Shown here: positions 1 to 5,930 of the stretch, piece by piece
How positions within the stretch are numbered: position 1 is the stretch's first letter
How the letters are laid out: the number at the start of each line of letters is the position of its first letter
Source: Ruminococcaceae bacterium UBA1448
Lineage (GTDB): Bacteria; Bacillota; Clostridia; Oscillospirales; Ruminococcaceae
NCBI GenBank assembly: GCA_002329405.1
Contig: DCTE01000111.1
Coordinates: 3,820-14,266 of the forward strand
Direction: 5' to 3'
DNA: 10,447 nucleotides
The notes under the pieces: generated by a model
What the model saw: the letters and a program-made list of their open reading frames with translations, nothing else
What the model was told of the DNA's origin: nothing
Databases searched by the model: none
Position numbers and translations under genes: made by a program

Positions 1-860
1 GTCTGCAATTGCTGTTTGGTTATATTCGGGCGGTAGCAGCTGCCGGTGGAAGTGGCCCGATGGTTCCGCTGGGCGGAGAACTGGTAAAGCTGGGTGTTGC
101 AGCGGCTTTGTTGCTGCTGATGGGGCTGGCAGTCATCTGCGGCGTGCGGCAGTTGTCGCTCCATCGTGGGCTGGTGGCGGCGATGGTATCGGTACTTCTT
201 GCGGTGACCGGTCTGTGCGGGGTGGTTCCCCGGGCGGAAGGACTGCAAATCAGTGCCCTGGAAGGGACACTGATTCTGCAAAAAGGTCAGCAGGCGGTTG
301 TAATCGGAAGCGGGAGAAGCGATTATGCAGGACAGACGGTCGCGGGATATCTGCGGGCAAATGGTGTGCAGGAATACCAGCTGCTGATCCCGGAAGGCCG
401 GATGACTTTTACCGGCGGCTGCTATGAACTGCTGGGCAGGTTTGCGGCAGATTCGATTCTGTATACACAGATGGACACCCGGCTGCAATTGGCACTGGAA
501 CAGTTTGCACCGGCGGAGGTTTATCCGCTGACAGGTGCTTCCCGGTGGCAGCTGTTTGGAGAAGCCGAGCTGGAAATTCGCCCGGGAAATAATGGGCCGT
601 ATCTGCTGCTGCATGCGGGAGAGAAAACACTGCTGCTCTGTGATGGAAAGGACTCTCCTATCTATCAAGCTGACTGGACGGTGTATTATGACCATCAGCC
701 GGAGGAGAGCCTCTCGTCTTTTGCGGAAAACTGTGGTATACTGGAGATAACGGAGCTTCCGTTTGAAGCGGGAGAGGAAATGCCCGGCTGGGAGGCAGGG
801 TTTTTGTGCCCTGACTGGACGATTCTGGTTGAAGACCAGCTGCGTCTGCTGCCGGGGTAA
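1..860 (+). CDS. comEC: ComEC/Rec2-like DNA uptake channel protein, C-terminal part (5' truncated by window edge)
   Basis: The reading frame is open from base 3 to the TAA at 858-860 (285 codons visible), so this is the 3' part of a longer gene; the TTG at position 9 is an internal codon. The visible protein has two hydrophobic, probably membrane-spanning segments (around GVAAALLLLMGLAVICGV and LVAAMVSVLLAVTGLCGVV). A soluble domain of about 200 residues follows. In ComEC proteins a polytopic competence domain that moves single-stranded DNA across the membrane is followed by a metallo-beta-lactamase (MBL) fold domain, and comEC often lies directly upstream of holA, as here (26-base gap). The family call rests on that order plus the membrane-then-soluble layout. 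The expected MBL signatures are missing: VVIGSGRS stands where LIDTG-type sequence is usual, and LIPEGRMTFTGG where the LTHxDxDHxGG metal-binding motif should be. If this is ComEC, its C-terminal domain is probably catalytically dead. It could also be another membrane protein. Confidence 0.68.
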   Translation, partial: LQLLFGYIRAVAAAGGSGPMVPLGGELVKLGVAAALLLLMGLAVICGVRQLSLHRGLVAAMVSVLLAVTGLCGVVPRAEGLQISALEGTLILQKGQQAVVIGSGRSDYAGQTVAGYLRANGVQEYQLLIPEGRMTFTGGCYELLGRFAADSILYTQMDTRLQLALEQFAPAEVYPLTGASRWQLFGEAELEIRPGNNGPYLLLHAGEKTLLLCDGKDSPIYQADWTVYYDHQPEESLSSFAENCGILEITELPFEAGEEMPGWEAGFLCPDWTILVEDQLRLLPG

Positions 861-886
861 TCCCAAAACTTTGCACAGGAAAGGAA

Positions 887-1939
887 ATGTCCATGCCATA
901 TTATGACGATCAGGCCTTGCTCAAAAGTATACGGGAGGAAGACCCGGCCCCGGTTTATCTGATCTATGGGCGGGAGACCTACTATTCTTCCGTCTGCCTG
1001 CAAAAGCTGCTTGCAAAGCTGGTCAAAAAAGGGACCGAGAGCTTCAACTTCCGCAAATTTGACGGAACAGGCGTCGATATGGTCGCGGTACGGACAGAAT
1101 GCGAAAGCCTGCCGCTGATGGCGGACTATAAATGCGTACTGATTCAGAATCCGAATCTGGAAAAGCTGCCGGCGGCAGATCTGGAAACTCTGACGGAAAT
1201 CATGGATGACCCAAATCCAACGACTGTCCTGATTTTGTATGTATCTGCCTATGACCTCAACCCCAAAAAGAATGCGCGGCTGAAAAAACTGATGGAACAG
1301 ATTGCCCGCGTCGGGATTGTCGCCGATATTCAGCCGAAAAGTCAGGCGGAGCTGATCCGCCTGATCCGGCAGAAATGCCAGAAGGCCGGCTGTTCGATTG
1401 ATCAGGTGACTGCCAGCATCTTAATTGACCGGTGCGGAACAGCGATGGAAACACTGATGCGGGAAACCGACAAGCTGATCGCCTACCGGATGCAGGGAGA
1501 GATCACCCGGGCGGATGTCGAGCTGGTCACCCACAAGAGTCTCGAAGCGTCTATCTTTGATCTGTTCTTCGGTGGTTTCGGCGGCGGCGGGCGTACCCGC
1601 GCCTTTCAGATACTCAACGACCTGTTTATCCAGCGGGAGGAGCCTTCCCGGATACTCAGCGTGCTGAGCGGGTCATTTATCGACCTGTACCGGGCAAAGG
1701 CGGCCCACAACGCGGGGAAAACTGCAAACGACCTGTTGTCTGTCTATTCGTACGGCAAACGGGCATTTCTGGTCAATAACGCCTTTCGGGATGTGCCGCG
1801 GTATTCGATGCGGATGCTCCGCGGGAGCCTGAATATTCTGATGCAGACCGAGCTGGCGATGAAGAGCGGGCACGGAGAAGACCGGATATTGGTGGAAGAA
1901 GCGGTGGCGCAGATTCTGGCACTGAAGGAAGAAGGATAA
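887..1939 (+). CDS. holA: DNA polymerase III subunit delta
   Basis: The 350-residue product matches the HolA family in length and layout. The delta subunit belongs to the clamp-loader complex (tau/gamma, delta, delta-prime) and opens the beta sliding clamp. The N-terminus has the family-typical PVYLIYGRETYY (residues 22-33), the degenerate nucleotide-binding-like segment of an AAA+ fold with no real P-loop. Next come the strand-like VLIQNPNLEKL (84-94) and ILYVSAYDLNPKKNARLKKL (116-135). The collar region includes SLEASIFDLF (218-227) and ends in a helical C-terminus. SD-like AGGAAAGGA at 877-885 precedes two possible starts, ATG 887 and ATG 893, adding M-S before MPYYDDQ; both spacings are acceptable. 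A glycine-rich stretch (FFGGFGGGGRTR, 227-238) sits where relatives usually have a short polar linker. The gene lies between comEC and the Toprim gene, five bases from the latter, so it is probably in the same operon. Confidence 0.93.
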   Translation: MSMPYYDDQALLKSIREEDPAPVYLIYGRETYYSSVCLQKLLAKLVKKGTESFNFRKFDGTGVDMVAVRTECESLPLMADYKCVLIQNPNLEKLPAADLETLTEIMDDPNPTTVLILYVSAYDLNPKKNARLKKLMEQIARVGIVADIQPKSQAELIRLIRQKCQKAGCSIDQVTASILIDRCGTAMETLMRETDKLIAYRMQGEITRADVELVTHKSLEASIFDLFFGGFGGGGRTRAFQILNDLFIQREEPSRILSVLSGSFIDLYRAKAAHNAGKTANDLLSVYSYGKRAFLVNNAFRDVPRYSMRMLRGSLNILMQTELAMKSGHGEDRILVEEAVAQILALKEEG

Positions 1940-1944
1940 AAGGC

Positions 1945-2574
1945 GTGAGCGAGACACAAGGCGAAAAGATAAAACTGTCGGTTCCGATCGTTGTAGAGGG
2001 AAAATATGACCGGATGCGCTTACAGGAACTGATTGACGGAACGATTATTGAAACAGGCGGTTTTGGGATTTTTACCGACCCGGAGAAGCTGGAACTGCTG
2101 CGGCAGCTGGCTGAGAAAGAGGGACTGATCATTCTGACCGACTCTGACCGGGCAGGTTTTCGCATTCGGCATTATATCCGTTCGGCGATGCCGGATGTCA
2201 GCAGGCTGATCAATGTCTATATCCCGGATATCTTCGGCAAGGAACGCCGAAAAAATGCCCCATCCAAAGAGGGAAAACTCGGAGTCGAAGGGATACCGGT
2301 CGGGCTGCTGAAAAAAACCTTTGAAAAGGCCGGGGTCATGGGAGACAGCAAACCGGCAAAAGCTGATGATGAACTGATCACCAAAGCCGATCTATACCTG
2401 CTGGGGCTGTCCGGCACCGATGACGCAGCGGTCAGACGAGCGGCACTGCTGAAAAAGCTATCTCTCCCCTCCCGATTGACAGCCAAGGGACTGCTGCCGG
2501 TACTGAATACCCTATATACCCGTGAAGAATTTTATCAGTTGATGGAACGGTTTGATCAAACCTGCGATCAGTAA
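1945..2574 (+). CDS. RNase M5-like Toprim/DUF4093 protein
   Basis: The product has 209 residues, slightly longer than classical RNase M5 (about 180-190), which matures 5S rRNA precursors in low-GC Gram-positives. The Toprim signatures are clear: VVEGKYD (residues 16-22, catalytic Glu18) and ILTDSDRAG (63-71, acidic D66/D68). IETGG (35-39), GFRIR (71-75) and GKLGVEG (110-116) align with the IETNG, GEKIR and GIGVEH positions I recall for B. subtilis RnmV. The C-terminal 60 residues (LGLSGTDDAAVRRAALLKKL onward) resemble the RNase M5/DUF4093 C-terminal domain. Translation probably starts at GTG 1945: AAGGA at 1932-1936, overlapping the end of holA, lies 8 bases upstream, and no ATG fits better. 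RNase M5 genes are usually next to ksgA; here the partner is holA. That placement and the SDR rather than DPD motif leave open a paralogue with a different RNA or DNA substrate, so no gene symbol is given. Confidence 0.82.
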   Translation: MSETQGEKIKLSVPIVVEGKYDRMRLQELIDGTIIETGGFGIFTDPEKLELLRQLAEKEGLIILTDSDRAGFRIRHYIRSAMPDVSRLINVYIPDIFGKERRKNAPSKEGKLGVEGIPVGLLKKTFEKAGVMGDSKPAKADDELITKADLYLLGLSGTDDAAVRRAALLKKLSLPSRLTAKGLLPVLNTLYTREEFYQLMERFDQTCDQ

Positions 2575-2625
2575 AAAACAATCCGTTTTGATCAGGAGCA
2601 GAGAGACAAAAAGGAGCGTGAAAAG

Positions 2626-3084
2626 GTGATGACCTCTGAACAGTGTTATGGCTTGTGTTTTGCCACATTGGAAGACGCAGAATTGTGGAATAGGTTTGAT
2701 CATCATTTGTCACGATCCGGTTTTGAAAAGAAAGTTCGGGAAAAAATGGCCTGGATATTATATATCGAGGATTTTCCGGCAGGTGTTCTGCGTTGGGGAA
2801 TGTTCTGGGATACCATTCCGTTTTTGAATCTGATCTATCTGGACAGCTCGTGCAGAAGAAATGGGCTTGGCCGGTGGGCGATGGGATGCTGGGAAAAGGA
2901 GATGCGGCGGCAGGGTTATCCGCTGGTCATGGTATCCACTCAGGTGGACGAAGAAGCACAGCATTTTTACCGAAAGTTGGGATATCGTGATATCGGCGCA
3001 ATTACGATGGATTTCCCGGGATTTGAACAGCCGCTGGAAATGTTTCTGGCCAAAGATCTGAGAAAGGAGCCGAATACCGAATGA
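2626..3084 (+). CDS. GNAT-family N-acetyltransferase
   Basis: The product has 152 residues and the compact GNAT layout. LNLIYLDSSCRRNGLGRWAM (68-86) contains strand beta4 and the acetyl-CoA pyrophosphate loop R/QxxGxG as RRNGLG (77-82). The later AQHFYRKLGYRDIG (111-124) is the typical helix and beta-strand near the end of the fold, where the Tyr often acts as general acid. The substrate cannot be read from sequence; small molecules, antibiotics and protein N-termini are all possible. AAGGAG at 2611-2616 is 9 bases before GTG 2626 and 12 before ATG 2629; both give the same protein apart from one Met. The stop overlaps the start of the next gene by four bases (ATGA at 3081-3084), so the two are probably translationally coupled. 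The first half reads as more A/T-rich than its neighbours, which may reflect a looser or later addition to the operon. Confidence 0.85.
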   Translation: MMTSEQCYGLCFATLEDAELWNRFDHHLSRSGFEKKVREKMAWILYIEDFPAGVLRWGMFWDTIPFLNLIYLDSSCRRNGLGRWAMGCWEKEMRRQGYPLVMVSTQVDEEAQHFYRKLGYRDIGAITMDFPGFEQPLEMFLAKDLRKEPNTE

Positions 3085-3656
3085 AGACACTGATACTTAA
3101 TGGTTCGCCCCGCAAAAATGGTGACGTTGCGTTCCTGGTGGAACAGCTGGTGTCGCTGCTGCCCGGACAGGTCATCCGTCTGGACGCCTTTACCAGCGGA
3201 ATTCAGGCCTGTCAGGATTGCCGGTACTGCAAGTCAAAGTCCGGCTGTGCATTGCAGGACCCGATGCAGCATCTTTACCGGACACTGGACAGCTATGACA
3301 ATATCGTCCTTGCCTCGCCGGTCTATTTTTCTGATCTGACCCCGCCATTGCTGGCAATCGGCAGCCGGTTGCAGGCCAGCTATATGGCCAGACGGTTTCG
3401 GAATGAGCAGATGTTCCCCCATCTCAAAAACGGCGGCGTCATTCTGACAGGCGGCGGCGACGGCAATATGACCCCTGCATGGGACGCGGCGGTCAAATTC
3501 CTGCGGCTGATGAATGCGGGCCGCATTGCCCCGCTTGCCGCGGCACAGAATACCGACCATCTGCCGGTGGCGGACGACCGTCAGGCACAGGATGGCGTAC
3601 GGACCATGGCGCGGTGGTTTATCGACCATGCCGGTCGGTCGGGAGCTGTCTATTGA
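3081..3656 (+). CDS. Flavodoxin-fold NAD(P)H-dependent oxidoreductase (iron-sulfur-flavoprotein-like)
   Basis: The 191-residue protein begins MKTLILNGSPRKNG, the FMN phosphate-binding loop of the NADPH-dependent FMN reductase/flavodoxin-like superfamily (GSPRKNG, residues 8-14). SPVYFSD (79-85) is the second flavin-contacting loop. ILTGGGDGN (121-129) is a third loop near the isoalloxazine ring. A four-cysteine motif, ACQDCRYCKSKSGCALQD (C44, C47, C50, C56), resembles the C-x2-C-x2-C-x(4-8)-C cluster site of archaeal and clostridial iron-sulfur flavoproteins. That suggests a [4Fe-4S]-bearing electron carrier or quinone/azo-type reductase, though cysteines in this spot are also common in members with no demonstrated cluster. 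AAAGGAG (3063-3069) lies 11 bases before the ATG, which overlaps the GNAT stop. This is the last gene before the shared terminator. The physiological substrate is unknown. Confidence 0.85.
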   Translation: MKTLILNGSPRKNGDVAFLVEQLVSLLPGQVIRLDAFTSGIQACQDCRYCKSKSGCALQDPMQHLYRTLDSYDNIVLASPVYFSDLTPPLLAIGSRLQASYMARRFRNEQMFPHLKNGGVILTGGGDGNMTPAWDAAVKFLRLMNAGRIAPLAAAQNTDHLPVADDRQAQDGVRTMARWFIDHAGRSGAVY

Positions 3657-3682
3657 TGAGCATGACGCAAAAAGAGAAAAAT

Positions 3683-3730
3683 CCTGCTGTATTTTCCCCC
3701 TATTCCGGGAGAAGAATACAGCAGGGTTTT
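3683..3730. terminator. Bidirectional intrinsic terminator between convergent operons
   Basis: A perfect 11-bp stem, CCTGCTGTATT (3683-3693) with AATACAGCAGG (3715-3725), is extended inward by TTC-CCC/GGG-GAA pairing around a small loop. It is followed on the plus strand by GTTTTGCTTTT and on the minus strand by ATTTTTCTCTTTTT. It lies between the stop of the flavodoxin-like gene (3656) and the stop of the pseudouridine synthase gene (3744), so it can end both transcripts. Confidence 0.92.
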
Positions 3731-3743
3731 GCTTTTCGTATGC

Positions 3744-4661
3744 TTATATACGATCGTTTGGTTCCAGTCCGACCAGTTCAGCCATCTGCCGCGGGAGCGG
3801 GCAGACAATCCGCATTTCTGCCCGCGAGAGGGCTTTGACTGCGGGGATGGTAACCTCTTTGCAGTGGAGAGCCTGGGTGCGGATCTGTGTGTCATGTCCA
3901 CCATACAGGGTATCCCCCGCCAGTGGGTGGCCGATGTAGGCCATATGCACCCGAATCTGATGGGTACGGCCGGTCTCCAGCTTACAGGCAATCAGCGTGT
4001 GGCCGTTTGCGCGGCAAAGCACTTTAAAATGTGTGATCGCCCGTTGTGCCTGCGGGTCAGAAAAATCCACCTTTCGGGTGATAATCGAGCCGGGGACACG
4101 GACCAGCGGAGCGTCTATGCAGCCTTCATTTTGCTGGATGGTTCCTTCCGCGACAGCGTAATAGACCTTTTGCAGTTTTCCCATCAGCATGCCGGCTGCA
4201 AGGGTGTTTTTGGCGGCGACGACAATACCGGTGGTATCTCTGTCCAGCCGGTATAACGGCCGGAAGGCAATTCCGCTGCTGCCATCTTCTGAACGGTAAC
4301 GGGCGGAAAACCAGTTGCCGACCGTATCATTGTAATATAGCGTACAAGGGTGTACCGACATGCCTGCCGGTTTTTCCATAACGCAGATATCCCGGTCTTC
4401 ATAGACAAGGGTGACCGGCAGCTCGGGGTTGGGAATCAGATTGATCTGTTCCGACTCGCCCAGCACAATCTGGATCTGATCACCGGCGTGAACCGGGTCA
4501 ACCATCCGCAGATGGGCGCCGTTTACCGACAGCCCGCCTTTTTTCAGGTCGATGATCGTCCGACGGGAAAAGCCGAGGGATTCCTTAAAGTAATCCTGCA
4601 GCAGTTCCCCGTCCCATTCCGGCTCGACGGTATACTGGTAGATGCTTACAAAAGGTGCCAT
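3744..4661 (-). CDS. RluA/RluD-family pseudouridine synthase
   Basis: The product has 305 residues, the usual size for RluA-family enzymes, which isomerise uridine to pseudouridine in 23S rRNA or tRNA. An N-terminal S4-type RNA-binding domain is visible (GFSRRTIIDLKKGGLSVNGA, 30-49, through GDQIQIVL). The catalytic domain has the KPAGMSVHP motif (97-105), the active-site motif YRLDRDTTG with nucleophilic Asp140, the TGRTHQIRVHM motif (230-240) and GHPLAGDTLYGG (244-255). All key residues are present. RluD in E. coli modifies helix 69; Firmicutes carry several paralogues (RluB/YlyB/YhcT/YjbO types), and the exact target cannot be assigned here. The ATG overlaps the upstream stop by one base (TGATG at 4659-4663). 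The nearest SD-like AAAGGTG is 14 bases away, so reinitiation coupled to the flavin-reductase gene is likely. It is the last gene of the recD2 operon. Confidence 0.93.
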   Translation of the reverse strand: MAPFVSIYQYTVEPEWDGELLQDYFKESLGFSRRTIIDLKKGGLSVNGAHLRMVDPVHAGDQIQIVLGESEQINLIPNPELPVTLVYEDRDICVMEKPAGMSVHPCTLYYNDTVGNWFSARYRSEDGSSGIAFRPLYRLDRDTTGIVVAAKNTLAAGMLMGKLQKVYYAVAEGTIQQNEGCIDAPLVRVPGSIITRKVDFSDPQAQRAITHFKVLCRANGHTLIACKLETGRTHQIRVHMAYIGHPLAGDTLYGGHDTQIRTQALHCKEVTIPAVKALSRAEMRIVCPLPRQMAELVGLEPNDRI

Positions 4662-5176
4662 CAGTCGCTGCTGATCACCTTTTCAATTTCCGCGATGTAG
4701 ACGTCGTGATAATCCGCGCCGGGATAGGCCGATGCTTTGATATCCTCCGAAATCTGCGCAGGATTAAAGGCGGAGCGGTAAAGGGTCCGGCAGCAGAAGA
4801 CAAGCTGGGATTCTTCAAACCAGGGGTAGCCGCCCTCACCGGTCAGATGCAGCCCGGCTTCCGCAATTTTGTCGAGGTCCCGCCCGGATTTTCTTCCGCA
4901 GAGGGTGAGCGACTGGCGCATCCCTTCCTTGCTCATATCATAAAAGCTGAGGGTAAAGCGATCGGTTTTTTCCAAGAATTCATGGGTGTACCGTTGCGGC
5001 CGGATATAGATGGTTACAACATTTTTCCCCCACAGAACCCCAACGCCGCCCCAGCTGACGGTCATCGTATTGGTTTTTCCGGTGTCGGGATCGGTGACGG
5101 TAACCAGCGCCCAGTCTTTGTCCAGACGGGTAAAGGGGTTGAAGGACAGATCGGATACCTTGATTTCATGGAACAT
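4661..5176 (-). CDS. Flavin reductase-fold (FMN-binding split barrel) family protein
   Basis: The 171-residue product has the pattern of the flavin reductase-like/FMN-binding split-barrel family. NTMTVSWGGVGVLWGKNVV (36-54) is the flavin-contacting strand-loop. IYIRPQRYTHEFLEKTDRFTLSFYD (57-81) matches the family's RP.RYT..FL....FTL segment. LTLCGRKSGRDLDKI (90-104) follows, as in the clostridial branch annotated simply as flavin reductase. These proteins bind FMN as dimers and pass electrons from NAD(P)H or an iron-sulfur partner; the substrate of this one is unknown. The start is well supported: AAGGAG (plus-strand CTCCTT at 5185-5190) lies 8 bases before the ATG. An alternative ATG nearer the SD runs into a stop after five codons in another frame. 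It sits between comF and the pseudouridine synthase gene; a functional link to either is not evident. Confidence 0.87.
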   Translation of the reverse strand: MFHEIKVSDLSFNPFTRLDKDWALVTVTDPDTGKTNTMTVSWGGVGVLWGKNVVTIYIRPQRYTHEFLEKTDRFTLSFYDMSKEGMRQSLTLCGRKSGRDLDKIAEAGLHLTGEGGYPWFEESQLVFCCRTLYRSAFNPAQISEDIKASAYPGADYHDVYIAEIEKVISSD

Positions 5177-5202
5177 AGAACATTCTCCTTTTCAGACAGA
5201 TT

Positions 5203-5219
5203 CCCGGACAGGGGCCGGG
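5203..5219 (-). other. Small hairpin in the comF/flavin reductase gap
   Basis: CCCGG (5203-5207) can pair with CCGGG (5215-5219) around a 7-base loop in the 43-base gap between the comF stop and the next SD. There is no U-tract after it in the direction of transcription, so it is not a terminator. It could affect mRNA stability or processing, or be incidental. Confidence 0.3.
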
Positions 5220-5930
5220 TCATATAGTTGTGGAAGAGGTTGTTGAGAGTACCAGCACATCCACCTGTGCCGCTCCCGCCAGCAGCAGTGCTTCGGCTGC
5301 CTGGTTGGCTGTCGCGCCGGTCGTCAGAACATCGTCGATCAGCAAAACCCGCTTTCCATTCACCAATGGGTCAGCACGGAAACTGCCCTTGAGGTTGGTC
5401 TGCCGAAGCTGGGCGGAGAGTTCATGCTGGGAGGCGGTTTCGCGGATTTTGGTCAGCGCACCAGGTACAAATGGAATGCCTGTTTCCCGGGAAACGGCTG
5501 CTGCCAGAAGTGCCGCCTGATTGTACCCACGGGTACGCAGTTTTTTGCGGCTCATCGGGATTGCAGCCAACAGGTCAAAGTCCGCCGGCACCTGGCATTC
5601 AGCCAGTGATTGTGCCATCAGTTTCCCCAGTATCCGTGCATGGCCGGGATGATGGTTAAACTTCATGTTCTGAATGGCTGGCTGCATGCTTCCCAGATAA
5701 AGGCTCGCCGGAAAGACCCGGGTAAAGAGCGGTCGGAGCGACCGGCATGCACAGACCGTTTTACCGCAGTGTGGACAGACGTCCCCTGGATGGACACGAA
5801 ATAACTGTTTTGAACAGAGCGGGCAGAAGATTTCCCGTTTGCCAATGCTTCTGCCGCAGCTGGGACAGACCGGCGGAAAAAACAGCCGTTGTACCACCTC
5901 TGCTATTATATGCAGCCTTTGTTTTTTCAT
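5220..5930 (-). CDS. comF: ComF-family phosphoribosyltransferase-like competence protein
   Basis: The product has 236 residues, standard for ComF. The N-terminus carries two zinc-knuckle-like cysteine sets: CPSC (22-25) with CPLC (36-39), and CPHC (52-55) with CAC (60-62). The type I phosphoribosyltransferase domain follows, with the ComF-typical RGYNQA (134-139), TKIRETASQHELSAQLRQTN (160-179) and the PRPP-binding loop VLLIDDVLTTGAT (195-207). In Bacillus and Haemophilus ComF/ComFC is needed for natural transformation and handles incoming single-stranded DNA in the cytoplasm; its phosphoribosyltransferase substrate is not established. In Bacillus it is co-transcribed with the helicase ComFA; here the partner is a different helicase (RecD2-like). 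The ATG overlaps the recD2 stop (ATGA at 5927-5930) with no clear SD, so translational coupling is likely. Confidence 0.92.
   Translation of the reverse strand: MKKQRLHIIAEVVQRLFFPPVCPSCGRSIGKREIFCPLCSKQLFRVHPGDVCPHCGKTVCACRSLRPLFTRVFPASLYLGSMQPAIQNMKFNHHPGHARILGKLMAQSLAECQVPADFDLLAAIPMSRKKLRTRGYNQAALLAAAVSRETGIPFVPGALTKIRETASQHELSAQLRQTNLKGSFRADPLVNGKRVLLIDDVLTTGATANQAAEALLLAGAAQVDVLVLSTTSSTTI

Noticed and set aside
2549..2562. Perfect 14-base palindrome GGTTTGATCAAACC at the end of the RNase M5-like gene
   Set aside because: It is inside the coding sequence, has no U-tract after it, and gives at best a 5-bp stem with a GATC loop. It is probably incidental.
4655..5227. 190-codon plus-strand open frame opposite the flavin reductase gene
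   Set aside because: The minus-strand product is a clear family member with a good SD. The plus-strand frame spans the gene antisense and has no supporting signal.
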